Origin: an uncultured Prevotella sp.
Lineage (GTDB): Bacteria > Bacteroidota > Bacteroidia > Bacteroidales > Bacteroidaceae
Direction: 5' to 3'
NCBI GenBank assembly: GCA_900552675.1
Contig: USAI01000003.1
Span: 1-54,544 of the forward strand
DNA length: 54,544 nt
The notes below the pieces were generated by a model. That model was not told where the DNA came from. It worked only from the letters and a program-made list of their open reading frames with translations, and made no database searches. Positions 17,790 to 26,636 of this stretch are shown here, piece by piece. The position numbers and the translations under genes were made by a program. Position 1 is the stretch's first letter. Each line of letters opens with the position of its first letter.

Positions 17790-18440
17790 ATGAAGATATT
17801 TTTCAATCATAAAGAAGAGCTGTGGAACTCATGGTCGCACGGCGCTGGCATCATCTTAGGGCTCACCGTGGGCACCGCCTTCCTGGTGTGGTGCGGATGG
17901 GCACGTAACGGATGGGCCACGGCAGGCATTATACTGTACCTGTTTGGCATGTTGTGCTCATACGTAGCCAGCACCGTATATCACGCCTTGAGCGCATGGT
18001 CGCCATGGAAAGAGCGACTGCGCAAATGGGATCACGCCGCCATCTACTGGCACATAGCGGGCAGCTACTCGCCCATCACGCTCATCGCCATGCGCGACTA
18101 CGGCTACTGGGGATGGGCGCTGTTCATCTTTATATGGGCGGCAGCCATAGCGGGCACCATCAAAAGTTTTATCTCGCTCAAGGGGCACAGCAAGGTCGAG
18201 ACCATCTGCTTCGTGGTGATGGGCCTCAGCGTGCTCGTGGCCTTTAAGCCTCTGATAGCGTGTGTGAGCACCACCGCCGTAGCATGGATTATTGGCGAGG
18301 GCGTGTGCTACATCACAGGTGCCCTCTTTTACAGCCTCAATGGGCGCCGCTATATGCACACCGTGTTCCACTTCTTTGTCTTGGCTGGATCTATCTGCCA
18401 CATCATTGCAGTGTGGGATATATTAATGAAATATTTATAA
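17790..18440 (+). CDS. hemolysin III / PAQR family membrane protein
   Basis: Seven-helix integral membrane protein, 216 residues, of the hemolysin III (YqfA/TrhA) branch of the PAQR superfamily. Family marks: N-terminal EELWNSWSHGAG, ASTVYHALSAW, DHAAIYWHIAGSY and C-terminal HTVFHFFVLAGSICH; the conserved His/Asp/Ser residues form a metal site in PAQR proteins. The hemolysin name reflects one early phenotype; members of this branch have been linked to membrane-lipid homeostasis. mutS starts 2 bases after its stop, so the two are probably co-transcribed. Confidence 0.92.
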   Translation: MKIFFNHKEELWNSWSHGAGIILGLTVGTAFLVWCGWARNGWATAGIILYLFGMLCSYVASTVYHALSAWSPWKERLRKWDHAAIYWHIAGSYSPITLIAMRDYGYWGWALFIFIWAAAIAGTIKSFISLKGHSKVETICFVVMGLSVLVAFKPLIACVSTTAVAWIIGEGVCYITGALFYSLNGRRYMHTVFHFFVLAGSICHIIAVWDILMKYL

Positions 18441-18442
18441 AA

Positions 18443-21136
18443 ATGGCAAGCAAGCAGAATGAACCCACACCCATGATGAAGCAGTTTTTGTCGCTGAAGG
18501 CAAAGCATCCTGACGCGCTACTGCTGTTTCGCTGTGGCGACTTTTACGAAACCTATTGCGACGACGCGGTGACGGCATCGCGCATACTGGGCATCACCCT
18601 CACACGCCGCAATAATGGCAGTTCAAAGGGCGACACCGAGATGGCTGGGTTCCCACACCACGCGCTCGACACCTACCTACCCCGCCTCATACGGGCTGGA
18701 CGCCGTGTGGCCATCTGCGACCAGCTGGAAGACCCTAAGCTCACAAAGAAGTTGGTGAAACGTGGCATTACCGAACTGGTGACGCCAGGCGTGGCCATGG
18801 CCGACAACGTGCTCAACTATAAAGAGAACAACTTTCTGGCAGCCGTACACTTCGGTAGGCAGAGCGTGGGCGTAGCCTTCCTCGACATCTCTACAGGCGA
18901 ATTTCTTACGGGCGAAGGCAATGCCGACTATGTGGCTAAGCTGATGGCCAACTTCCAACCGAAAGAGGTGCTGTACGACCGTGCCTGCAAAGCGCTCTTC
19001 GACGAGCAGTTTGGCACACGGTGGTGCATCTTCGAACTCGACGACTGGGTGTTTACCGACACCGCCGCTCGACAAAAGCTGCTACGCCACTTCGGCACCA
19101 CCTCGCTAAAGGGTTTCGGCGTTGAACACCTGGCCAACGGCATCATTGCCGCAGGTGCTGTGATGCAATATCTTGAAATGACGCAGCACACGCACATCGG
19201 GCACATCACCTCGCTACGACGCATCGAGGAAGAGCGCTACGTTCGACTCGACAACTTCACCATTCGCTCGCTCGAACTGGTGCAGCCTATGCAGCCCGAC
19301 GGCCTCTCGCTGCTGGGCGTTATCGACAAAACCGTGACGCCAATGGGCGGACGTATGCTCAGACGCTGGATGGTGTTTCCGCTGAAAGATGTAAACGCCA
19401 TCAACGCACGCCTCAACATTGTGCAGTATGCCCTCGACCACACAGCCTTTGCCGACGGCATCGACGACCAGCTGCACCGCATTGGCGACCTGGAACGCAT
19501 CATCTCAAAGGTGGCCGTAGGACGTGTGTCGCCACGCGAGGTAGTACAACTAAAGTTGGCCCTCTCGGCCTTGGTGCCCGTGAAGACGACGCTGGAAAAC
19601 GCCACCGACGAGGGGCTGCAACGTATGGGCGAACAGATAAACCCCTGCTCTATCTTACGACAACGCATTGAACAAGAGATACGCCCCGACGCCCCACAGC
19701 TGGTAAACAAGGGCGGCGTGATTGCCGATGGCTATAACGACGAGCTGGACGAGCTGCGACGCATTTCGCGCCACGGCCGCGACTATCTGCTTGAGATACA
19801 GCAGCGCGAGACCGAACGCACGGGCATAACCTCGCTAAAGGTGGGCTACAACAACGTGTTTGGCTATTATCTTGAGGTGCGCAACACGTATAAAGACAAG
19901 GTGCCTGCCGAGTGGGTGCGCAAGCAAACACTGGCCAACGCCGAGCGATACATCACGCAAGAGCTGAAAGAATATGAAGAGAAGATTATGGGTGCCGACG
20001 AGAAAATCCTAATTCTCGAAACACGCCTCTTCAACGAGCTCATTGCGGCCATGCAAGAGTATATTCCGCAGATACAGATCGACGCCAACATCACAGCCCG
20101 ACTCGACTGCCTCATGGCCTTTGCTAAGACGGCCACCGAGCACCACTATGTGCGCCCCGAGGTGGCTGACGACGACGCCCTCGACATTGTACAGGGCCGA
20201 CACCCCGTTATCGAAACACAGCTGCCCGTGGGCGAAAGCTATGTGCCCAACGACATTCGTCTCGACACCGAGAAGCAACAAATAATAATTATCACTGGCC
20301 CTAACATGGCGGGAAAGTCGGCATTGCTCAGGCAAACGGCCCTCATCACCCTCATGGCACAAACGGGCTGCTTCGTGCCAGCCAACAAGGCACACATCGG
20401 CACCGTAGACAAGGTGTTTACCCGTGTGGGCGCCTCAGACAACATTGCGCTGGGCGAGTCGACCTTCATGGTTGAGATGACCGAGGCATCTGACATCTTG
20501 AACAACGTAACACCACGCTCGCTGGTGCTCTTCGACGAGCTGGGACGCGGCACCTCTACCTACGATGGCATCTCTATCGCATGGGCCATTGTCGAATATC
20601 TACACCAGCACCGCGGCGCACAGGCACGCACCCTCTTTGCCACCCACTATCACGAACTGAACGAGATGGAACGCCAGTTTCCGCGCATAAAGAATTATAA
20701 TGTAAGCGTGCGCGAGGTTGATGGCAAGGTTATCTTCTTAAGAAAACTGATGCCAGGCGGCTCTGAACACTCGTTCGGTATTCATGTGGCCGAAATAGCA
20801 GGCATGCCCAAAAGCATCGTGAAACGCGCAAACGAAGTGCTGAAACAGCTCGAAGCCGACAACGCACAAGTGGGCATTGACGAAACAGATGGCGAAAGCC
20901 ATGCTGAAAGCAACGCACAAGGCGAAAGCAACGCTGAGGGCCACACCATCAAAGCCAAGAAAACCACCCATCTGCCCAAGGCCGACAACCTACAACTCAG
21001 CTTCTTCCAGCTCGACGACCCTGTACTCTCACAGATACGCGACGAGATATTAGGCTTAGACATTAACAACCTAACGCCCGTTGAAGCCCTGAACAAGCTG
21101 AACGATATCAAAAAGATATTGAGAGGGAAAAGCTAA
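18443..21136 (+). CDS. mutS: DNA mismatch repair protein MutS
   Basis: Recognises base mismatches and small loops and recruits MutL. 897 residues from MASKQNEPTPMMKQF. The mismatch-reading Phe-x-Glu is in CGDFYETY near residue 37; connector, core/lever and clamp domains follow; the ATPase has the P-loop ITGPNMAGKS (about 617), Walker B/signature DELGRGTSTYDG (about 698) and ATHYHEL. A linker near residue 815-840 is built of imperfect ESHAESNAQGESNAEG repeats. The final RGKS plus stop reads out of the A/G-rich tract of the adjacent repeat module. A reading frame open farther upstream overlaps the hemolysin III gene and is not used. Confidence 0.98.
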   Translation: MASKQNEPTPMMKQFLSLKAKHPDALLLFRCGDFYETYCDDAVTASRILGITLTRRNNGSSKGDTEMAGFPHHALDTYLPRLIRAGRRVAICDQLEDPKLTKKLVKRGITELVTPGVAMADNVLNYKENNFLAAVHFGRQSVGVAFLDISTGEFLTGEGNADYVAKLMANFQPKEVLYDRACKALFDEQFGTRWCIFELDDWVFTDTAARQKLLRHFGTTSLKGFGVEHLANGIIAAGAVMQYLEMTQHTHIGHITSLRRIEEERYVRLDNFTIRSLELVQPMQPDGLSLLGVIDKTVTPMGGRMLRRWMVFPLKDVNAINARLNIVQYALDHTAFADGIDDQLHRIGDLERIISKVAVGRVSPREVVQLKLALSALVPVKTTLENATDEGLQRMGEQINPCSILRQRIEQEIRPDAPQLVNKGGVIADGYNDELDELRRISRHGRDYLLEIQQRETERTGITSLKVGYNNVFGYYLEVRNTYKDKVPAEWVRKQTLANAERYITQELKEYEEKIMGADEKILILETRLFNELIAAMQEYIPQIQIDANITARLDCLMAFAKTATEHHYVRPEVADDDALDIVQGRHPVIETQLPVGESYVPNDIRLDTEKQQIIIITGPNMAGKSALLRQTALITLMAQTGCFVPANKAHIGTVDKVFTRVGASDNIALGESTFMVEMTEASDILNNVTPRSLVLFDELGRGTSTYDGISIAWAIVEYLHQHRGAQARTLFATHYHELNEMERQFPRIKNYNVSVREVDGKVIFLRKLMPGGSEHSFGIHVAEIAGMPKSIVKRANEVLKQLEADNAQVGIDETDGESHAESNAQGESNAEGHTIKAKKTTHLPKADNLQLSFFQLDDPVLSQIRDEILGLDINNLTPVEALNKLNDIKKILRGKS

Positions 21137-21346
21137 GTAAGGGAAAAGGGAAAAATAAATAGGGAAAAGGGAAAAGTGAAAAATCCTATAGCTTTGCGGC
21201 TCTCGTAAGCAGGCTAAAGCTTTGCCGTTTCACCCTCCACTCCCCTCGGCTTAGAAAGGCCTAGAGAGGCTTAGAAAGGCTTCCCCGACCAAAAGCCCCC
21301 TTCACCGCTTAGAAAAGCTTAGTGGGGCTTATCACCACAGGCTTAT
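21128..21346 (-). repeat. composite repeat module, copy c
   Basis: Starts within the last codons of mutS: GGGAAAAG tracts (21128-21180), conserved core (21178-21206: ATCCTATAGCTTTGCGG then CTCTCG), a second partial core-like CTTTGCCG (21219-21226), CACCCTCCACTCCCCTCGG, then a GGCTTAGAAAGG array to about 21346. Confidence 0.85.
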
Positions 21347-21491
21347 AAAAGCGTTAAAACCCCCACCCCAAATAACCCCCATAAAAGTCATATTTTCAAC
21401 CACTTGCATTGATATAAGTAAAGAAAAAGGGCAAAAACATGCACAAAACCACTATGTTTGTGCAGTACTTTATGCTTTTTTAATGAAAAAA

Positions 21492-21523
21492 TTTGCAAGA
21501 ACGGATAAAAATGACTTACTTTG
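21492..21523 (+). promoter_or_regulatory. candidate acpP promoter
   Basis: TTTG at 21492-21495 and TTACTTTG at 21516-21523 with a 20-base spacer; the -7 box matches TAnnTTTG at seven of eight positions when scored against the consensus with T for A at position 2. Predicted leader about 47 bases. Confidence 0.55.
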
Positions 21524-21576
21524 TAGCCGATTTTGAAATTAGAATATTGTTTATAAACACATTAAAGATTAAAATT

Positions 21577-21813
21577 ATGTCAGAAATTGAAGCAAAGGTA
21601 AAGGACATTATCGTAGACAAACTGGGTGTTGACGAGGCTGATGTAAAGCCCGAAGCAAGCTTCACAAACGATCTCGGTGCTGATTCACTCGACACTGTAG
21701 AGCTCATCATGGAGTTTGAGAAGGTGTTTGGTATCTCTATCCCCGACGATAAGGCTGAGAAGATCGCCACTGTTGGTGACGCTATCACTTACATCCAGGA
21801 GAACAGCAAATAA
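21577..21813 (+). CDS. acpP: acyl carrier protein
   Basis: Carries growing fatty-acyl chains on a 4'-phosphopantetheine arm in type II fatty acid synthesis. 78 residues, normal length. The attachment serine is in NDLGADSLDTVELIM (the DSL motif), and helix I KVKDIIVDKLGV and the C-terminal VGDAITYIQ are typical. I chose 21577 because MSEIEAKVKDI is the family start; the reading frame is open upstream but the extra 28 residues have no counterpart. Followed by two hairpins and then fabF. Confidence 0.97.
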   Translation: MSEIEAKVKDIIVDKLGVDEADVKPEASFTNDLGADSLDTVELIMEFEKVFGISIPDDKAEKIATVGDAITYIQENSK

Positions 21814-21842
21814 GGCACACCCCTCAGTATAACCCCCTTCCT

Positions 21843-21894
21843 CAATGCCGAAGGGGCCTACATACGCCCCGTATCGTAAAGAGGCACGGCATTG
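21843..21894 (+). promoter_or_regulatory. branched hairpin in acpP-fabF spacer
   Basis: CAATGCCG (21843-21850) pairs with CGGCATTG (21887-21894); inside, GGGGC (21853-21857) pairs with GCCCC (21866-21870). Lies 30 bases after acpP. Could stabilise the acpP mRNA 3' end. Confidence 0.5.
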
Positions 21895-21951
21895 CTAAAG
21901 AAGAATAACAAAAAGATGACTGAGGCGCTAACCGCGCTTGCACGTTTTAAC

Positions 21952-22006
21952 GGTTGATAGTTTCTGGCACCTGAACATTTCTTCACCCAGAAACCATCAA
22001 CCTTTT
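21952..22006 (+). terminator. hairpin between acpP and fabF
   Basis: GGTTGATAGTTTCTGG (21952-21967) pairs with CCAGAAACCATCAACC (21987-22002) with one mismatch in 16 and a 19-base loop, followed by TTTT. Terminator-like; probably a partial terminator that keeps acpP transcript above fabF. Confidence 0.65.
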
Positions 22007-22076
22007 GCGCTTTTAAAATAAGTGCACCGAAAAAACATACCTTTTCATATCAAGCACCAGACATTAAAACAACGAC

Positions 22077-23339
22077 ATGGAATTAAAAAGAGTAGTAGTA
22101 ACGGGCATTGGCGCCGTTACACCTGTAGGCAATACTGCTGAAGAAACCTGGGCAAATCTGCTGGCAGGTAAGAGCGGTGCTGCCCCCATCACCCATTTTG
22201 ACACCACCAATTTCAAGACACAGTTTGCTTGCGAGGTTAAAGGCCTCAATGTAAACGACTATATTGACCGCAAGGAAGCTCGCAAGATGGACCGCTATAC
22301 ACAGCTCGCCATCATCGCTGCAAAACAGGCTATCGAAGACAGTCAGGTTGACCTCGACGCCATCGACAAGCAGCGCGTAGGCGTAGTTTACGGTGTAGGC
22401 ATTGGCGGCATCAAGACCTTTGAAGACGAGGTGTCTTATTATAGTCAGCACCAAGAGGCTGGTCCTAAGTTCAACCCCTTCTTCATTCCGAAGATGATTG
22501 CCGACATCGCATCAGGACAGATCTCTATCCTTTACGGCTTCAACGGCCCTAACTATACCACCACATCAGCTTGCGCATCATCAAGCAACGCGCTGGCCGA
22601 TGCCTTCAACCTGGTGCGTCTGGGCAAGGCCGACATGATATTGGGCGGCGGTGCCGAGGCTGCCATCTGCGCTTGTGGCGTAGGCGGCTTCAACGCTATG
22701 CACGCACTGTCAACCCGTAACGACGACCCCGAGCACGCCTCACGTCCGTTCAGCGCCAGCCGCGACGGCTTCATCATGGGCGAGGGTGCTGGCTGCCTCA
22801 TCCTTGAGGAGCTGGAGCACGCCAAGGCTCGTGGCGCCAAGATTTACGCCGAGATGGTGGGCGAGGGTATGAGCGCCGACGCTTACCACATTACCGCCTC
22901 ACACCCCGAGGGTCTGGGTGCTAAGCTCGTGATGCAGCGCGCCCTTGACGATGCTGGCTTGAAGCCCGAGGACATCGACTACATCAACGTTCACGGCACC
23001 AGCACACACGTGGGCGACATCTCTGAGGCCAAGGCCATCAAGGATGTGTTTGGCGATGCTGCTTTCAAGCTGAACATCAGCTCTACCAAGTCGATGACAG
23101 GTCACCTGCTGGGTGCTGCTGGCGCTGTAGAGGCTATGGTTGCCGTGCTCTCAGTAAAGAACGACATCATTCCTCCCACCATCAACCACGAAGAGGGCGA
23201 CAACGACGAGGAGATCGACTACAACCTCAACTTCACCTTCAACAAGGCACAGAAGCGCGAGGTGCGTGCCGCCATCAGCAACACCTTCGGCTTTGGAGGT
23301 CACAACGCATGTGTAGCATTCAAGAAATATGCTGAATAA
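22077..23339 (+). CDS. fabF: beta-ketoacyl-ACP synthase II
   Basis: Condenses malonyl-ACP with acyl-ACP in fatty acid elongation. 420 residues, thiolase fold. Catalytic Cys in TTSACASSSNAL (about 164), the two His in NVHGTSTHVGD and STKSMTGHLLGAAGAVEA, and the nearby Lys; C-terminal NTFGFGGHNACVAF closes the family pattern. Lies 263 bases after acpP and overlaps rnc by 11 bases, an acpP-fabF-rnc order common in bacteria. Confidence 0.97.
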   Translation: MELKRVVVTGIGAVTPVGNTAEETWANLLAGKSGAAPITHFDTTNFKTQFACEVKGLNVNDYIDRKEARKMDRYTQLAIIAAKQAIEDSQVDLDAIDKQRVGVVYGVGIGGIKTFEDEVSYYSQHQEAGPKFNPFFIPKMIADIASGQISILYGFNGPNYTTTSACASSSNALADAFNLVRLGKADMILGGGAEAAICACGVGGFNAMHALSTRNDDPEHASRPFSASRDGFIMGEGAGCLILEELEHAKARGAKIYAEMVGEGMSADAYHITASHPEGLGAKLVMQRALDDAGLKPEDIDYINVHGTSTHVGDISEAKAIKDVFGDAAFKLNISSTKSMTGHLLGAAGAVEAMVAVLSVKNDIIPPTINHEEGDNDEEIDYNLNFTFNKAQKREVRAAISNTFGFGGHNACVAFKKYAE

Positions 23340-24579
23340 TATCATTGATCGTATAAAGCTCCCCTTCCGCAAGGAAAAGGAGCTTTATATGTCTTTATAC
23401 GAAATCATTGGCATTTATCCCCACGACATCTCGCTGTATAAGTTGGCACTTATGCACAAGAGCATGTTTAAGCGCAACGCCAAGGGTAAGCCTATCAACA
23501 ACGAGCGCCTCGAATTTTTAGGCGACGCCATCCTCGATGCCGCTGTGGGCGACATCGTGTACCGTCATTTCCCCGGCAAACGCGAGGGCTTTCTCACCAA
23601 CACTCGCTCGAAGCTGGTGCAGCGCGACACCCTGAACCGATTGGCACAGGAGATGGGCATCACAAAGCTCATCCTGTCAAACGGACGTGCCGCCTCACAC
23701 AACTCGTACATGGGCGGCAACGCCTTCGAGGCACTGGTGGGCGCCATCTACCTCGACCGTGGCTACGACGCCTGCATGCGGTTCATAAAGAAGCGCATAC
23801 TGGCGCAAATGATAAACATTGATAAGGTGGCGTATAAGGAGGTGAACTTCAAGAGCAAGCTGATAGAGTGGACACAGAAGAACCGCGTGCAGCTTGAGTT
23901 TGTGCTCACCGACCAGCATAAAGATAAGAACGGCAGCCCCGTGTTTGGCTATCGCGTGGTGATAGAAGAGCAGGAGGGATGCGAAGCCACTGGCTACAGC
24001 AAGAAAGAAAGTCAGCAACTGGCCTCGAAGCGCACCCTTGAGAAGCTGAAGAAGGAGCCCGGCTTCCTTGATGCCGTGTTTGCCGCTAAGACAAACCGCA
24101 CCAAGATGGAGGAGATGCCCGTTGAAACAGTGCCCTCTACCGAGCAGCCCGACGATTTCTTTACCGACAAGGCACTACAGCTTGACGCTGCCAACGCGCT
24201 TACCACCACGAACAACTACGTGGAGAACGACGAGGCGATACAGGAAGAGGCCGTAACCGAAGAGGCTATAACCGAAGCGGTAGAGACCGAAACGGTAGAC
24301 ACCGAAACAGCAACCCATGAAAAGGGTAGCGAGCAAAAAGGCCGTAAAAATCGCGCACAGCGCCATTCGCCCATGTATGCAGACAACTATACCACCAAGG
24401 CCGAGAAAGGCGCTCAGAACGCAAAAGAAAGCCTCTCCAGCCTTCCTGAGATAGAAGAAGCCGACGATGATGATGATGAAGCCGACGAGTTTGACCTCAG
24501 CCACATCACCCACCGCGACAAATCGCGCGAAGACATTATTGCCGAGGCTGAACGGATGGCGTTTGAACTTGGTAGTTGA
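23329..24579 (+). CDS. rnc: ribonuclease III with acidic C-terminal extension
   Basis: Cuts double-stranded RNA in rRNA processing and regulation. 416 residues; usual bacterial length is about 220-250, and some Bacteroidota forms reach about 300-350. Nuclease domain about 20-155 with the signature NNERLEFLGDAILDAAVGD; dsRNA-binding domain about 175-250 (NFKSKLIEWTQ, GYSKKESQQLASKRTL). Beyond it are about 150 residues of low complexity rich in Glu/Thr/Val (EEAITEAVETETVDTETA), a short basic patch (KGRKNRAQRHS) and an acidic run (EEADDDDDEADEFD). Start overlaps the fabF end by 11 bases, implying coupled translation. The stop codon lies in the first bases of the 157-bp inverted-repeat element. 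Confidence 0.95.
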   Translation: MLNNIIDRIKLPFRKEKELYMSLYEIIGIYPHDISLYKLALMHKSMFKRNAKGKPINNERLEFLGDAILDAAVGDIVYRHFPGKREGFLTNTRSKLVQRDTLNRLAQEMGITKLILSNGRAASHNSYMGGNAFEALVGAIYLDRGYDACMRFIKKRILAQMINIDKVAYKEVNFKSKLIEWTQKNRVQLEFVLTDQHKDKNGSPVFGYRVVIEEQEGCEATGYSKKESQQLASKRTLEKLKKEPGFLDAVFAAKTNRTKMEEMPVETVPSTEQPDDFFTDKALQLDAANALTTTNNYVENDEAIQEEAVTEEAITEAVETETVDTETATHEKGSEQKGRKNRAQRHSPMYADNYTTKAEKGAQNAKESLSSLPEIEEADDDDDEADEFDLSHITHRDKSREDIIAEAERMAFELGS

Positions 24580-24731
24580 CGAGTTAACAAGTTAACAAGT
24601 TGACGAGCTGTTTGCTGAACTAAGCGACAGAGAAGAGGACGTGCTAGAAACAACGCTTATCAATGTTTGATTAGAAAATTCAACAACAAAGCAAGCAGCT
24701 CGTCTACTTGTCAACTTGTCAACTCGTCAAC
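24575..24731. mobile_element. 157-bp inverted-repeat element (MITE-like)
   Basis: Arms 24575-24610 and 24696-24731 are 36 bases each and pair at 33 of 36 positions; each arm is built from an 8-base unit (GTTGACGA, GTTAACAA). The 85-base centre is A/T-rich with no gene. A fragment of the same arm (GTTGACAAGTAGACGAG) is at 40369-40385. Confidence 0.6.
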
Positions 24732-24741
24732 TTAAATAAAT

Positions 24742-24780
24742 AGAGGGTAACAGCAAAACAAACTGTTACCCTCTTTTTAT
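24742..24780. terminator. bidirectional terminator, rnc / susD
   Basis: Perfect 12-bp stem AGAGGGTAACAG / CTGTTACCCTCT, 9-base loop, followed by TTTTTATT on the plus strand and by ATTTATTT on the minus strand. Sits between the convergent rnc and susD genes. Confidence 0.85.
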
Positions 24781-24872
24781 TATGCAAACCTTATTCATAG
24801 GCGCTTCGCGTATTTAAGGTTTGACGCGAAGCGCATTATCCTAAAACAATCTTATTACTTAATTTCTTATTC

Positions 24873-26618
24873 TTAGTTGCGACCATAGCCGGGGTTCTGC
24901 TCCAGCTTCTGGTTAGCCTCAAGCACTGAGTAGTGGATGGGGAAGCGGTTCAGGTCCTTGTTATTGGTAGCCTTATGATCCCACCAGTCTTCTGTTACGT
25001 AAGCATCCCAGCGCACGAGGTCGGTACGACGGCGGCCCTCACCTACAAACTCCATCATCCACTCGTCAAGCATACGATACTTGTCGAGGTTGGCTGCAGT
25101 AACGGGGTCGGGGTCGTTGCCCCCCTCAAAGTAGCGTTTACGCACGTGGTTGATGAGATCAGCAGCTTCCTGTTTTTTGCCCAGGCGCATCTTGCACTCT
25201 GCCAACATATAGTAAACCTCAGCCAGACGAATGACAGGAATGTCAGGGTTGAACATGAGCTTCTTATCGGTCTGATTAGGACGCGGACTAACCTTATACA
25301 AACGAATACCAGAGTTCTCCTCTGCAGTACCGATGTTCGACTCTAGATCGTTTACGCTTGTATACTGGAAGTTACCATTAGCATCCTTATATCTCGGATT
25401 GTTTATGCGTGAGAAGTAAGCCACCTGGTCAACCTCGTTGATAATCTGTCCATTATATTCGCGTGAGCCCAAGCACACCCACTCGGGGTTCAAGGGGTTT
25501 TTTTGCAGACCTACTACGAACATGCCTTTATACTTACCATCGCCAAGATATACATAGTTTTGTTTGCGAATATCCTGGTCGTTGAACTTAGAGTAGATAC
25601 GTCCAAGCTTGGTAGTGTAAGGAGTGCCTGTGGGGTCGAGACCTGGCATCAAAGCTATACCATTGTTTGAACCTGAGTCTTCCAAGCCACCAAGGTAGTT
25701 ACGGAAGTTGTAGGGCACCATGCGCGACCAGTGCATACCATCTGATTCAAGCTTACCGTGCTCACTGGGCACACTCCAGATAATCTCAGGGCTGGTATCG
25801 TTGTTAAAGCCAAACACATTGGTCCAGTCGGGATCGATGTCATACTTGCCATACTTGCCTTCAATGATGTCTTTGCAAATGTCAGCACACTCTTGCCACT
25901 TCTCCTGGCGGATATATGAAGGAGCATTGAAGTAGAGCTGAGCCTTCATGGTAGCAATGGCAGCAGCGTTGATAGCACCTGTTTCCTTAGCGCCAAGCTC
26001 TGTCTTTACAGGCACGTTAGGCAGCGCCTCAGTGAGCAGCGAGTCGATAAACTCGAAGGTGCGCACATCGGTAGAACGAGGCTTAATATCGCTCTGTGTA
26101 GTGGTGTAGAGAGGCATACCACCAAACATATCAAGACCTCTGAGGTAGAAGTAGCTTACCAAGCCTTGCAGCTGAGAGAGCATAGCATCACGAGTACCCT
26201 CAGGGAAGCCCAACTTGTTGAAGTCGACAGTGCTCAAATCCTCAAGAGCGTCCCATGCGAGAGCGGTACCCATCTGCGACAGTTTCCAACCTTCATCAAT
26301 GAAGCCCATATCCTCGGCATACTCATGGTGGTGTATCTTCTGATATTTAGCACCATCGTACCAGTCGCTACCGCGTGTAGGCTGGATAAACTCGTCAGTA
26401 CCCAATTCTTGCAACAGCCACATATTATCATCGTGACCAGCAAACCAGCGCCAGTGTGTAAAGGGGCGTGCGTAGCGCTGGTACACAGCCTCTTGACTTG
26501 TATAGAAGGTCTCAGGGGTTACCTGAGAATAAAAATCGGGATCGATGTTACAAGAAGTGAGCGCAGTGGCGGCCACTACACCTCCCAGTATCGATTTCAA
26601 TATATTATTCGTTTTCAT
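24873..26618 (-). CDS. SusD/RagB family nutrient-binding lipoprotein
   Basis: Outer-membrane surface lipoprotein that caps a SusC transporter and binds the glycan. 581 residues; lipoprotein signal MKTNNILKSILGG followed by lipobox LTSC (Cys23). SusD marks: N-terminal CNIDPDFYSQVTPETFY, the TPR-like helical core, and the C-terminal IPVIRLAEVYYMLAEC with VRKRYFEGG and DEWMMEFVGEGRRRTDLVRW. Nineteen bases downstream of susC on the same strand. Ligand not predictable, but the locus around it suggests a glucoside or other glycan handled by oxidation. Confidence 0.95.
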   Translation of the reverse strand: MKTNNILKSILGGVVAATALTSCNIDPDFYSQVTPETFYTSQEAVYQRYARPFTHWRWFAGHDDNMWLLQELGTDEFIQPTRGSDWYDGAKYQKIHHHEYAEDMGFIDEGWKLSQMGTALAWDALEDLSTVDFNKLGFPEGTRDAMLSQLQGLVSYFYLRGLDMFGGMPLYTTTQSDIKPRSTDVRTFEFIDSLLTEALPNVPVKTELGAKETGAINAAAIATMKAQLYFNAPSYIRQEKWQECADICKDIIEGKYGKYDIDPDWTNVFGFNNDTSPEIIWSVPSEHGKLESDGMHWSRMVPYNFRNYLGGLEDSGSNNGIALMPGLDPTGTPYTTKLGRIYSKFNDQDIRKQNYVYLGDGKYKGMFVVGLQKNPLNPEWVCLGSREYNGQIINEVDQVAYFSRINNPRYKDANGNFQYTSVNDLESNIGTAEENSGIRLYKVSPRPNQTDKKLMFNPDIPVIRLAEVYYMLAECKMRLGKKQEAADLINHVRKRYFEGGNDPDPVTAANLDKYRMLDEWMMEFVGEGRRRTDLVRWDAYVTEDWWDHKATNNKDLNRFPIHYSVLEANQKLEQNPGYGRN

Positions 26619-26636
26619 ATTGTCAAATATAATAGG

